From positions 282,647 to 346,646 of the forward strand of contig NZ_JAIVMF010000004.1 in NCBI RefSeq assembly GCF_020176715.1: a stretch of 64,000 nt of DNA, read 5' to 3'. Shown here in pieces: positions 57,727-64,000 of the stretch. Source of the stretch: Stappia stellulata. GTDB taxonomy: Bacteria > Pseudomonadota > Alphaproteobacteria > Rhizobiales > Stappiaceae. Under the pieces are notes generated by a model, which did not search any database, was not told the DNA's origin, and worked only from the letters and a program-made list of their open reading frames with translations. Each line of letters opens with the position of its first letter. Position 1 is the first letter of the stretch. Position numbers and translations under genes: made by a program.

Positions 57727-58322
57727 GCATCGAGCACCGCCCTTCCGGTGTGCGACTGGCCGGAGGTGCGCGAAGTGACCGACGCTTTGTGGGCACCCCT
57801 GCGCGATGCCTTTCGCGCAGCCGGGAGCGCCGCGCCTGAGGATCTGACCCGGACCGGCCGCCGCTTGTGCTCTGGCAGAACCCGCAATTGTGCCGTGGGC
57901 AGGCCTGTGGATTTCCCTATGTGCGCCATCTGGGGGGGGGCAGGCTGCTGGGCGCGCCCGCCTGCGCCATTCCCGGCTGTCCGCCCGGCACCTGTCGCAC
58001 CGTCTTCGTTGTGCGCGCGAAGGACAGGGCGCTGGATCTGGAGGCGCTGAGGGGACGGCGCTGCGGCCTTCAATACTCCCGGTTCGCAGTCGGGCGAGGG
58101 GGCACGCCGCGCGCTGCTTGCACCGCTTGCGCGAGACGGGCGGTTTTCGGGAGATACTGGAAACCGGGTCGCATCGCGCCGCGTTCGCGGCGGTCGCCGA
58201 GGGCCGTGCGGATGTCGCGACCGTGAATGCCGTTAGCCGGGCGCTCGCGTGTCGTCACGAGCCGGCGGCGGCGGGGTTAGCCGTTGTCGCGGCGCCGCCG
58301 CCGCCGCCTCCGGGGATGCGGG
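57727..58322 (+). pseudogene. Frameshifted PhnD-like phosphate/phosphonate substrate-binding gene
   Basis: Protein similarity to small PhnD-like binding proteins can be followed across at least three frameshifts. Frame one is at 57727-57865 (VCDWPEVREVTDALWAPLRD). A second frame runs at about 57866-58080 (LWQNPQLCRGQACGFPYVRH, RTVFVVRAKDRALDLEALRG). The first frame returns near 58084 (SQSGEGARRALLAPLARDGR), then a third runs to about 58320 (ETGSHRAAFAAVAEGRADVA). There is no signal peptide and no intact start, and a run of nine G lies at 57932-57940. The gene is dead; the family assignment is from memory of the motifs. Confidence 0.7.
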
Positions 58323-58326
58323 CTAA

Positions 58327-58944
58327 TCAGGCGGCCGGCGGGCGGGTGGTGTCAAAGGCCGGGACAGCCGTCTCGAAGGCGGCCAGCCAGTCGACCAGCT
58401 TCGGATGGGAGGCCCGCCACGCGCCGTTAAAGCGCAGGTCCAGATAGCCGAGCATGCAGGCGACCGCGATCTGGCCGACGTTCGGCGTCGCGTCCGGGGT
58501 CACGGGTGCGGGAAGGTCGGCTTCCAGGCTCGCCAGGCCGCGCGCAACCTTGTCTGCCTGATAGGCGAGCCACTCGGGATGGCGCTTGTCTTCCGGGCGG
58601 AAGCGGGTCTCGTAGACCTGGAGCAGGGCGGCGTCCATGATGCCGTCGGCGAGCGCCTGCAGGCGCAGCACGTCATGGCGCGCCGGTCCGGCCGGGATGA
58701 TCTTGCCGCCGCCGGCCAGATGATCGAGATAGTCGACGATCACCGAACTGTCGAACAGCACCCTGCCGTCGTCGAGCACCAGCGCGGGGATCTTGCCGAG
58801 CGGGTTCTGCTTGCGGATCGTGTCGTGCGGGTCCTTGGTGTCGGTCATTTCGACCGTGATCCGGTCGGAAAGACCCAGAACCGCGGCGGCGATCTTGACC
58901 TTGCGGCCGAAGGGCGAGGGCGGTGAGGAGCGGAGAATCGGCAC
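58327..58944 (-). CDS. Glutathione S-transferase family protein
   Basis: A 205-residue GST with a thioredoxin-like N-terminal domain (ILRSSPPSPFGRKVKIAAAV; the Ser-rich motif supplies the catalytic Ser). NPLGKIPALVLDDGRVLFDS is the cis-Pro/glutathione-binding region, and a helical C-terminal domain follows. I chose the GTG at 58944 because it follows AAGGGAGGCTTCAA and gives the normal GST start; an ATG at 59016 would add 24 unlike residues. Substrate unknown. Confidence 0.88.
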   Translation of the reverse strand: MPILRSSPPSPFGRKVKIAAAVLGLSDRITVEMTDTKDPHDTIRKQNPLGKIPALVLDDGRVLFDSSVIVDYLDHLAGGGKIIPAGPARHDVLRLQALADGIMDAALLQVYETRFRPEDKRHPEWLAYQADKVARGLASLEADLPAPVTPDATPNVGQIAVACMLGYLDLRFNGAWRASHPKLVDWLAAFETAVPAFDTTRPPAA

Positions 58945-59223
58945 TTGAAGCCTCCCTTGGTTTCGTTGCGCGCCAGTTTGCGGGTTTGCGCGGGCCGCGC
59001 AAGAGGGCGCGGCCAAAGGCGGCCCGTGATTTTTTCCAGATGCGCCGGCATGTGGTTAACAGAGTTTTCCCTGCTATTTCCACGTTTTGAAAAAGCTCAA
59101 AGGTTTCGCTGAGTTGTTGAAACGAATTGCAAGCCCGTCGGTAAGATCTCGGTAAGGGGTGCTGCCTAGCGTGCGAATGACCGGCCGCAACGGCTGTCGG
59201 AAAATTCACCGGAAGGACGCGTC
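58945..59223. promoter_or_regulatory. Divergent intergenic region between GST and a small secreted protein
   Basis: No gene. The middle (59050-59160) is less GC-rich (CACGTTTTGAAAAAGCTCAAAGG) and contains a short direct repeat CGGTAAGATCTCGGTAAGG. It probably holds promoters for both directions. Confidence 0.3.
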
Positions 59224-59478
59224 ATGCGGCTCTCGCCCTCTTCACCGCTATCGGCTTTGTGGAAGACGTTTTGTCTTTCGGCGGTGGTCTACGGGCTGTC
59301 GGTTCCCGCCTTGGCGCCGCTGCGCCCCGAGATCATCGATACGCCGATGTCGCGCTATTACGCCGCCGTGAACGCCGCCGTCCTGGACCAGCGCCTGACC
59401 TTCGACGCGATCACCGACCCGATCCGCCGCGCGCCCGAGTTCGGCCGTCAGCGCGTCGTCGCGATGATGAAGAAGTAG
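59224..59478 (+). CDS. Small exported or membrane-anchored hypothetical protein
   Basis: An 84-residue protein with a hydrophobic N-terminus (LWKTFCLSAVVYGLSVPALA) that may be a signal peptide or an anchor, then a charged domain (PMSRYYAAVNAAVLDQRLTF, ITDPIRRAPEFGRQRVVAMM). The ATG at 59224 has a weak GGAAGGACGCGTC ribosome-binding site. Convergent with the DUF1176 gene. Not recognised. Confidence 0.5.
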   Translation: MRLSPSSPLSALWKTFCLSAVVYGLSVPALAPLRPEIIDTPMSRYYAAVNAAVLDQRLTFDAITDPIRRAPEFGRQRVVAMMKK

Positions 59479-59489
59479 CAGCGCGCCGC

Positions 59490-60581
59490 TCAGGGATAGA
59501 CGGCGGTCCACCGCGCCGGCCGGGTCGCATCCGCGCAGCTTTGCGGACCTTCGAAACGCTCCAACCTGAACGCATACTCCTGCCAGATCCAGCTGGCCCG
59601 GTAGCCGCAATGGCGGTCCGAGCGTCCGACATAGCTTGCGCTGAGTTGCGCCGTCGCCGGGTCGAACGCCGGATTGACCAGAAGATCCGTTCCGCTCCAT
59701 CCGAACCGCGGGTCGTGCAGCGCGAAGACCAGCGCCTCGACGCCGCCGATCTCTCCGGAATCGCGCACATAGAGCCGGTAGGTGACGTGAGATCCGCCGG
59801 CGGTGCAGGCGATGGCATAGAGCGTCGCGACCTGCGAGATCGCGGCGATGATCACCTCCTGGCTGGCGATGGAGGGGCTTGCGGTACTCTCGCAGGCGCC
59901 GGAGCGGGCATGGAGGTCGAGCACCGCATAGGGAATGCCAAGCGCCGCGACGGCCTGTTGGCGTGTCGGCGGCGGGGTTTCGGCAAGACCGCGCGGCGCG
60001 CCGATCGTTGCCGGCACGCCGGAGAGTTCCAGCCGCTCCGCCAGGGCGGTCAGTCCCGCGCTCAGGCCTGCGAGCGAAAAGCGCCGGTCATGCGCCTCGC
60101 CGAGGGCATCGAGATAGGAAATCCGCAAGCTCGTTCCCGCCTTCAGGGCGGACAGCAGGACGCTCCCCGCTTGCGGCGAGACCACTTGAAAGCGTTCGAG
60201 GCCGCCGAAGAGCGCGAATTCCTCGGGCCGCAGGACATGGGTCAGCCGCCCGTCGACCGCCCATTGCTGGGCGCGCCGGTCGTCCGGGCGCGGTCTGGGC
60301 GCCTCGAAGGCGAGCGCCAGGCTGGCGCCTTCGCCCGCGCCTAAGGCGAGGCGCGGTCCGCCTGGTTCTTCCGGCCCGCCCGTGTCGTCAAGTGCCGCCG
60401 TCGACAGGGTGCAGTCGTCGCGGGTCGGACAGGTCAGCTGCCAGTCGCCGAAGGTCTCGGCCTTTGCCGGCAGGGCCAGTCCCGCCATGAGCCAGGCCGC
60501 ACCGGCAAGCAGCGGCACGGCGCCCGACAGGATCCGGCGCGCGGGTGCCTTCAGGTCGGGGTTATCGCGGTGCCGGGACAT
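59490..60581 (-). CDS. DUF1176 domain-containing secreted protein
   Basis: A 363-residue exported protein. The signal peptide ends LALPAKAETF. The mature start FGDWQLTCPTRDDCTLST is the usual DUF1176/IalB-like opening, and the end (FDPATAQLSASYVGRSDRHC followed by ...RWTAVYP) is DUF1176-like. Function unknown; probably periplasmic. Its start lies 20 bases inside the end of the RNase T2 gene, so the two are coupled. A related C-terminal domain occurs at 5228-6292. Confidence 0.85.
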   Translation of the reverse strand: MSRHRDNPDLKAPARRILSGAVPLLAGAAWLMAGLALPAKAETFGDWQLTCPTRDDCTLSTAALDDTGGPEEPGGPRLALGAGEGASLALAFEAPRPRPDDRRAQQWAVDGRLTHVLRPEEFALFGGLERFQVVSPQAGSVLLSALKAGTSLRISYLDALGEAHDRRFSLAGLSAGLTALAERLELSGVPATIGAPRGLAETPPPTRQQAVAALGIPYAVLDLHARSGACESTASPSIASQEVIIAAISQVATLYAIACTAGGSHVTYRLYVRDSGEIGGVEALVFALHDPRFGWSGTDLLVNPAFDPATAQLSASYVGRSDRHCGYRASWIWQEYAFRLERFEGPQSCADATRPARWTAVYP

Positions 60582-61236
60582 GGATCTGCTTCTGGCGGCA
60601 ACCGCGCCGGTCGACCGAGCGGCAGGAGCGGAACTCCAGGTCCCGCGTCAGGCAGATGCGCACCTCGCTCAGCCGGTCGTGCTCGCAGGACACGGCCATG
60701 GCATTGTCCCTGAGGCCCGGATTTGCAAGGCGGAACGCGGTCTCGACCGCGTCGGCGTCCATCCGGCTGCCGCTGCGGATGTCGCGGAAGGCGGCCGGAA
60801 TGCGGATCTTTGCGAAGGCCTTGCGGGTCAGGTCAAAATAGCGGTCGGGCGACAGGCCGGAGCAGCTGCCGTGCTTGCGCCACTGATGGCGCACCAGCCC
60901 CCGGCTCGGCATGATGTCCAGCATGTCGCGTACCGTTTCATAAGCAGGGTCGCGGGGCCCGAAGCCCTCGCAAAAGTCCGGGTAGCCGCGCTCGTATTGC
61001 GGCCACAGCCCATGCACGATGAAACGGTAGGGTTTTGCGGCGCGGCATTGCAGCGGGTCGGCATTGCGTCCCCGGCTGGCGCAATAGGACGGCGACCAGG
61101 ACAGGGAGAGCACGTAATAGTCGAAGGCGCCGGGGCGGTCGGCCCGCGCAGCGGGTGCGGAAACCAGCGCCAGCAGCAGCAGGCAGGCGGCGGCGAGAAA
61201 GGGCCGGCACACGGCGCCGTGTCGACGCTTGACCAT
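60562..61236 (-). CDS. Ribonuclease T2 family protein
   Basis: A 224-residue secreted RNase. The signal peptide ends SAPAARADR. Catalytic His residues are in CAS1 (RFIVHGLWPQYERG) and CAS2 (LVRHQWRKHGSCSG), with YYVLSLSWSPSYC near the start. Several Cys should form disulfides. It degrades RNA in the periplasm or outside. Its start overlaps the upstream stop by one base and its end overlaps the DUF1176 gene, giving a three-gene operon of exported proteins. Confidence 0.95.
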   Translation of the reverse strand: MVKRRHGAVCRPFLAAACLLLLALVSAPAARADRPGAFDYYVLSLSWSPSYCASRGRNADPLQCRAAKPYRFIVHGLWPQYERGYPDFCEGFGPRDPAYETVRDMLDIMPSRGLVRHQWRKHGSCSGLSPDRYFDLTRKAFAKIRIPAAFRDIRSGSRMDADAVETAFRLANPGLRDNAMAVSCEHDRLSEVRICLTRDLEFRSCRSVDRRGCRQKQIHVPAPR

Positions 61237-61703
61237 CAGGGGCGGACGGTCCGGCAGCGGGCGTCATAGACCCGCCAGGGGTCGAGCCCGTCGACGCAGG
61301 CGCGCAGGTTCCAGCTGACGCCGACGAAGCCGCTGTGCTCCATGATGGCGTAATAGACGTGGCGTGCCCGGCCGTCGCTCATTTGCGCGCGCGCCTCGCA
61401 GAAGCGCCGGGCATAGGGGCTCGGCCGGCCTTGCGTATAGGCGGTCTCCACGACGCGGGACATGTCCTCGATGGTCAGGCCGCCAAGGTAGTCGGGATCG
61501 GCGCGGGCGATCTGCCCGGCCACCGCCCGGCGCACCGCCGGCGTGTCGCAGGCCGGCACGCGCGGCTCGCCGTTCCAGGAGAAATAGGGGCGGTCGTCCG
61601 ATGCCTTGACGGGTTGCGCGACCAGCCCGGTTGCGAGGATGAGGCCGCAGGCGAGGGCGACAAGCAGCCGACGGCTGCGGCGGACGGAAGCGGACATGGG
61701 CAT
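61236..61703 (-). CDS. Secreted hypothetical protein upstream of RNase T2
   Basis: A 155-residue exported protein with a signal peptide (RLLVALACGLILATGLVAQP). The mature part has four Cys (ACDTPAVRR, RRFCEARAQ, NLRACVDGL and DARCRTVRP) and YFSWNGEPRVPACDTPAVRR. I do not recognise a named family. It overlaps RNase T2 by one base, so it may act with it, for example as a co-secreted partner, but nothing in the sequence shows this. Confidence 0.65.
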   Translation of the reverse strand: MPMSASVRRSRRLLVALACGLILATGLVAQPVKASDDRPYFSWNGEPRVPACDTPAVRRAVAGQIARADPDYLGGLTIEDMSRVVETAYTQGRPSPYARRFCEARAQMSDGRARHVYYAIMEHSGFVGVSWNLRACVDGLDPWRVYDARCRTVRP

Positions 61704-61773
61704 GATCCTCGTTTGGGCGCGAACGCCTTGGACGATGCGTCAGCCGGGAGAGCCGGTCAAGCGCATCGGGCGG

Positions 61774-62625
61774 TCATTCGCCGGTCAGCGGAATGAGCCG
61801 CCAGTCGGCGCCGGGTCCGAGCGCCATGGTTTCCGTCAGCCACGGCATGAGCACACGCAGTTCGTCGGCCAGCGTCCAGGGCGGGTTGATCATGATCAGC
61901 CCGCTGCCCATCATCGGCTTGTCCGGATGGGCGGTGCCGGCGAAATGCTCCACGCACATGATCCGGCCGATCTCCTGATTGCGCATGACGCTGTAGAAGC
62001 TGTTGACCATCTTGCGGTCCTTGACCGGATACCAGGCCATGTAGACGCCGGTGGGCCAGCGCTTCCAGGCCTTGACGAGACCGGCGGCCAGGGTGCTGAA
62101 TTCGTTCTCGGACTCAAAGGGCGGGTCGATGAGCACCAGCCCGCGCCGCTCCTTGGGCGGCACGAAGCTGCCGACCGCCAGCCATCCGTCGAGGGCGATG
62201 GCCTTGGTCTGATGGTCGCCGGCAAAAAGGTCTGCCAGCGTTTCGGCGTCCTTCGGGTGCAATTCGGTCGCGGTCAGCCGGTCCTGCTTGCGCAGCAGCA
62301 TGCGGGCAAGCAGCGGCGATCCCGGATAGTGGCGCAGTTCCGCCTCGTCGGCGTTCAGGCTTTTCACCACCTCCAGCCAGGGCGCCAGCAGCTCGGCGAC
62401 CCGTGCCGGCTGCTTCGTCTTCAGCACGCGCGCGATGCCGTTCTGCCATTCGCCCGTGCGCCTGGCCTCGCCCTCGCGCAGGTCGTAGCGGCCGATGCCC
62501 GCATGGGTGTCGATCACGCGAAAGGCGGCGGGCTTTTCCTTGAGATAGGTGATGACCCGCGCCAGCACCGCGTGTTTGAGCACGTCGCCGATGTTGCCGG
62601 CGTGAAAGGCATGTCGGTAGTTCAT
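61774..62625 (-). CDS. rlmJ: 23S rRNA (adenine(2030)-N6)-methyltransferase
   Basis: Methylates A2030 of 23S rRNA. The 283-residue protein begins MNYRHAFHAGNIGDVLKHAV, has the SAM-binding VIDTHAGIGRYDL, and the catalytic motif LVLIDPPFESENEF. The end has IMINPPWTLADELRVLMPWL. The start is the ATG at 62625, overlapping the preceding acetyltransferase gene by four bases (ATGA). Confidence 0.95.
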   Translation of the reverse strand: MNYRHAFHAGNIGDVLKHAVLARVITYLKEKPAAFRVIDTHAGIGRYDLREGEARRTGEWQNGIARVLKTKQPARVAELLAPWLEVVKSLNADEAELRHYPGSPLLARMLLRKQDRLTATELHPKDAETLADLFAGDHQTKAIALDGWLAVGSFVPPKERRGLVLIDPPFESENEFSTLAAGLVKAWKRWPTGVYMAWYPVKDRKMVNSFYSVMRNQEIGRIMCVEHFAGTAHPDKPMMGSGLIMINPPWTLADELRVLMPWLTETMALGPGADWRLIPLTGE

Positions 62626-63161
62626 GAGCGTTCCCCGATGTCCGGCGCCGTCTTCGGATCGCGCATCAGATAGGCGACGGCCTTGTCGCCGTGATCCTGG
62701 CGGCCGATCTCGACAAAGCCGAGGCCGCCGTGAAACCGCATCGAGCCGGGATTGGGCGGGCGGGTGTTGACCTCGCAAGCGAGCGGCAGATGCGCGCGCA
62801 AGGGATCGGCGGCGAGACGCGCCAGCAGGGCGCGGTAGAGGTCGCGGCCGATAGCCTTGCCGCGCGCGTCCGGTGCGAGCGCGATACGGTCGACATAGGT
62901 GAAGCGGGTGAGGGACTGCTTGAGCCACTCGAAATTGCGGCTGTCGTACTCCGCGTCGTGGTCGAGGCAGACGAGCACGCCGACCGGACCGTCCGGCGAA
63001 CAGGCGACGAGCGTCACGACGCCGGTCGCGACAAGGTCGCTGAGGGTCGCCACCGTCAGGCTGCTGACGGCGGGAAGGCTCGCTTCGTTGATTGCGACAA
63101 CGGCGGGAAAATCGGCGGGTTCGATCGGTCGAACCTGAAACGGGGCGGTCGTGGTGGACAT
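62622..63161 (-). CDS. GNAT family N-acetyltransferase
   Basis: A 179-residue GNAT protein with VRPIEPADFPAVVAINEASL, LTRFTYVDRIALAPDARGKA followed by IGRDLYRAL (the acetyl-CoA loop), and PPNPGSMRFHGGLGFVEIGR. The start is the ATG at 63161. It is translationally coupled to rlmJ; substrate unknown. Related GNATs lie at 17207 and 49369 in this window. Confidence 0.87.
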   Translation of the reverse strand: MSTTTAPFQVRPIEPADFPAVVAINEASLPAVSSLTVATLSDLVATGVVTLVACSPDGPVGVLVCLDHDAEYDSRNFEWLKQSLTRFTYVDRIALAPDARGKAIGRDLYRALLARLAADPLRAHLPLACEVNTRPPNPGSMRFHGGLGFVEIGRQDHGDKAVAYLMRDPKTAPDIGERS

Positions 63162-63564
63162 CTCAATGGTGCTTTTGAAGGGACTGCGGAGATCGTCCGG
63201 CGGGCATGGACGAAGGGACTTTGACCGGAGCGGACGGGAAATGCGGATGGAACGGGACCTCGGGATGCCGGGGAAGACGCGCCGCCGGCTTGGTGCCGAT
63301 GGCGGCGGGAGCGGTCGCGCGGTGAGCGACCGCGCGTCCATTCCGGACGGGTGGTAGCACGGATGGCGTTGCGGCTGCGCGAAAATCACCCGGCCCGCGC
63401 CTGACGGCAACGCGAGCCGACCTGAGCGGATTTCAGCCGTCTCGCATCGGCCCTCCGGCGGCTTACGGCCGCCTTCAGCGTGGGAGCCTGACAATGCGCC
63501 ATGCTGCGCCGAGCACCATGGCAGCGGGCTGGCTCGGCCCGAACGGTGCCTGCGCGGGTCTTTC

Positions 63565-63604
63565 AAACGCGATGTCGACCTTGCAAACGCGATATCGATC
63601 CTGC
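63565..63604. repeat. Two-unit 20-bp tandem repeat
   Basis: AAACGCGATGTCGACCTTGC (63565-63584) is followed directly by AAACGCGATATCGATCCTGC (63585-63604), 17 of 20 bases identical. The second unit runs into the left arm of the inverted repeat beside it. Confidence 0.7.
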
Positions 63605-63634
63605 CGCGCGGAAAACGGTCCGCGCGGCAGGATC
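63597..63634 (-). terminator. Perfect 16-bp inverted repeat at the 3' end of the cold-shock gene
   Basis: GATCCTGCCGCGCGGA (63597-63612) and TCCGCGCGGCAGGATC (63619-63634) flank a six-base loop. It begins about 40 bases after the csp stop on the minus strand. There is no T-tract, so it may be a terminator, an RNA-stabilising hairpin or a protein site. Confidence 0.5.
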
Positions 63635-63674
63635 AAAGGTCGCATGCTGGCCGCCTCCGGCGACCGCAGACGTG

Positions 63675-64000
63675 TCAGGCCGGCTGGTCGCCGCCGTCCT
63701 CGATCTGCAGTTCCACCGCCTTGGGGCCCTTGCCGTGCCGGTCCGGCTCGGTCTCGAACGTCACGCGCTGGCCGCTTTCCAGCGTGGTCAGGCCCGAGCG
63801 TTCGACCGCCGAGATATGCACAAACACGTCCGGCTCGCCCGAATCCGGCATGATGAAGCCAAAGCCCTTGTCGGCCTTGAAGAACTTCACGACGCCCGGC
63901 TGGCGCGGTCCCCGCTCCATCGCGGGCGCCTCGCGTCTCGGGCCGCGCGGTGCGTCGGCACCGCCGCGGGGCGGAAAGCCGCCGCCGCGCGGGGCCGGTG
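63675..64000 (-). CDS. Cold-shock domain protein with Arg/Gly-rich N-terminal extension (5' end outside window)
   Basis: The cold-shock domain (GVVKFFKADKGFGFIMPDSG, DVFVHISAVERSGL) has RNP1-like KGFGFI and RNP2-like VFVHI motifs, so it should bind single-stranded RNA/DNA. An internal ATG at 63920 could start an 81-residue protein, but the frame stays open to the window edge and encodes RGGGFPPRGGADAPRGPRRE, an RGG-like linker. I therefore take it as a longer protein starting outside the window. Such extended Csp proteins occur in Hyphomicrobiales. Confidence 0.85.
   Translation of the reverse strand, partial: PAPRGGGFPPRGGADAPRGPRREAPAMERGPRQPGVVKFFKADKGFGFIMPDSGEPDVFVHISAVERSGLTTLESGQRVTFETEPDRHGKGPKAVELQIEDGGDQPA

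Larger units (their letters stand above)
63162..63674. other. Intergenic region between the acetyltransferase and the cold-shock gene
   Basis: No convincing gene. It holds an 8-bp GCGGTCGC/GCGACCGC hairpin (63311-63333), a pair of 20-base tandem repeats (63565-63604) and a perfect 16-bp inverted repeat (63597-63634). The rest is ordinary GC-rich sequence. Confidence 0.5.

Noticed and set aside
58283..58314. CCG-repeat run as a possible functional microsatellite
   Set aside because: It is a short GC-rich run inside the dead PhnD-like gene and needs no special explanation.

Overview
The window is a GC-rich (roughly two-thirds G+C), gene-dense stretch of bacterial chromosome. The gene families and their order point to an alphaproteobacterium of the Hyphomicrobiales (Rhizobiales), quite possibly a Stappiaceae-type marine genus. 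Pointers are petABC followed by mtnP and apt, uvrC/pgsA/moaD/moaE, pgeF/midA/lgt beside ubiK/ybjN/proC, and an Omp25-type porin. The genus is an inference. I see no rRNA, tRNA, transposase, integrase, prophage or CRISPR array.

Layout. 1-3.1 kb: end of a DUF1285 gene, CoA pyrophosphatase, DUF6111 membrane protein and CCA-adding enzyme in an overlapping operon, then a universal stress protein. 3.1-6.9 kb (minus): RecF-like ATPase, hemF, a secreted DUF1176-like protein, trmL. 7-11.6 kb: two paralogous ABC exporters around a small membrane protein. 11.9-17.7 kb: the bc1 complex genes petABC with a clear terminator, then mtnP, apt, bluB and an acetyltransferase. 17.7-23.1 kb (minus): two MaoC dehydratases, a secreted protein, an exported Ntn-hydrolase, then ychF, pth and rplY.

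23.1-32.6 kb looks like an accessory block between rplY and prs, which I expect to be close together in relatives. It starts with a strikingly AT-rich intergenic stretch. It carries a secreted Cache-like protein with a chemoreceptor, a taurine/nitrate-type ABC importer, a UDP-glucuronate decarboxylase with a GT61 glycosyltransferase, DUF411 and DUF4399, and it ends in a mosaic of palindromic intergenic repeats. 33.2-41.1 kb: prs, a lipoprotein, a metal-ligand-less M24 hydrolase, pgeF, midA, lgt, ubiK, ybjN, proC. 41.2-49.2 kb: TetR, a CsaA-type RNA-binding protein, a histidine kinase/response regulator/MarR operon divergent from ilvE, a Bcr-type MFS pump, moaE/moaD/pgsA. 49.4-55.1 kb: acetyltransferase, HlyU, tdk, uvrC, a pteridine-reductase-like SDR, a Ca/Na antiporter.

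55.4-58.9 kb holds the porin and the most interesting locus: a radical SAM/SPASM enzyme (56340-57485) followed after 17 bases by a 65-residue peptide ending in three aromatic-X-X motifs. This is a candidate RiPP (cyclophane-type) maturation system. It is bordered by a badly frameshifted PhnD-like pseudogene. 59.2-64 kb: a group of secreted proteins (DUF1176, RNase T2, two unknowns), rlmJ with an acetyltransferase, and a cold-shock protein with an Arg/Gly-rich extension running off the window end.
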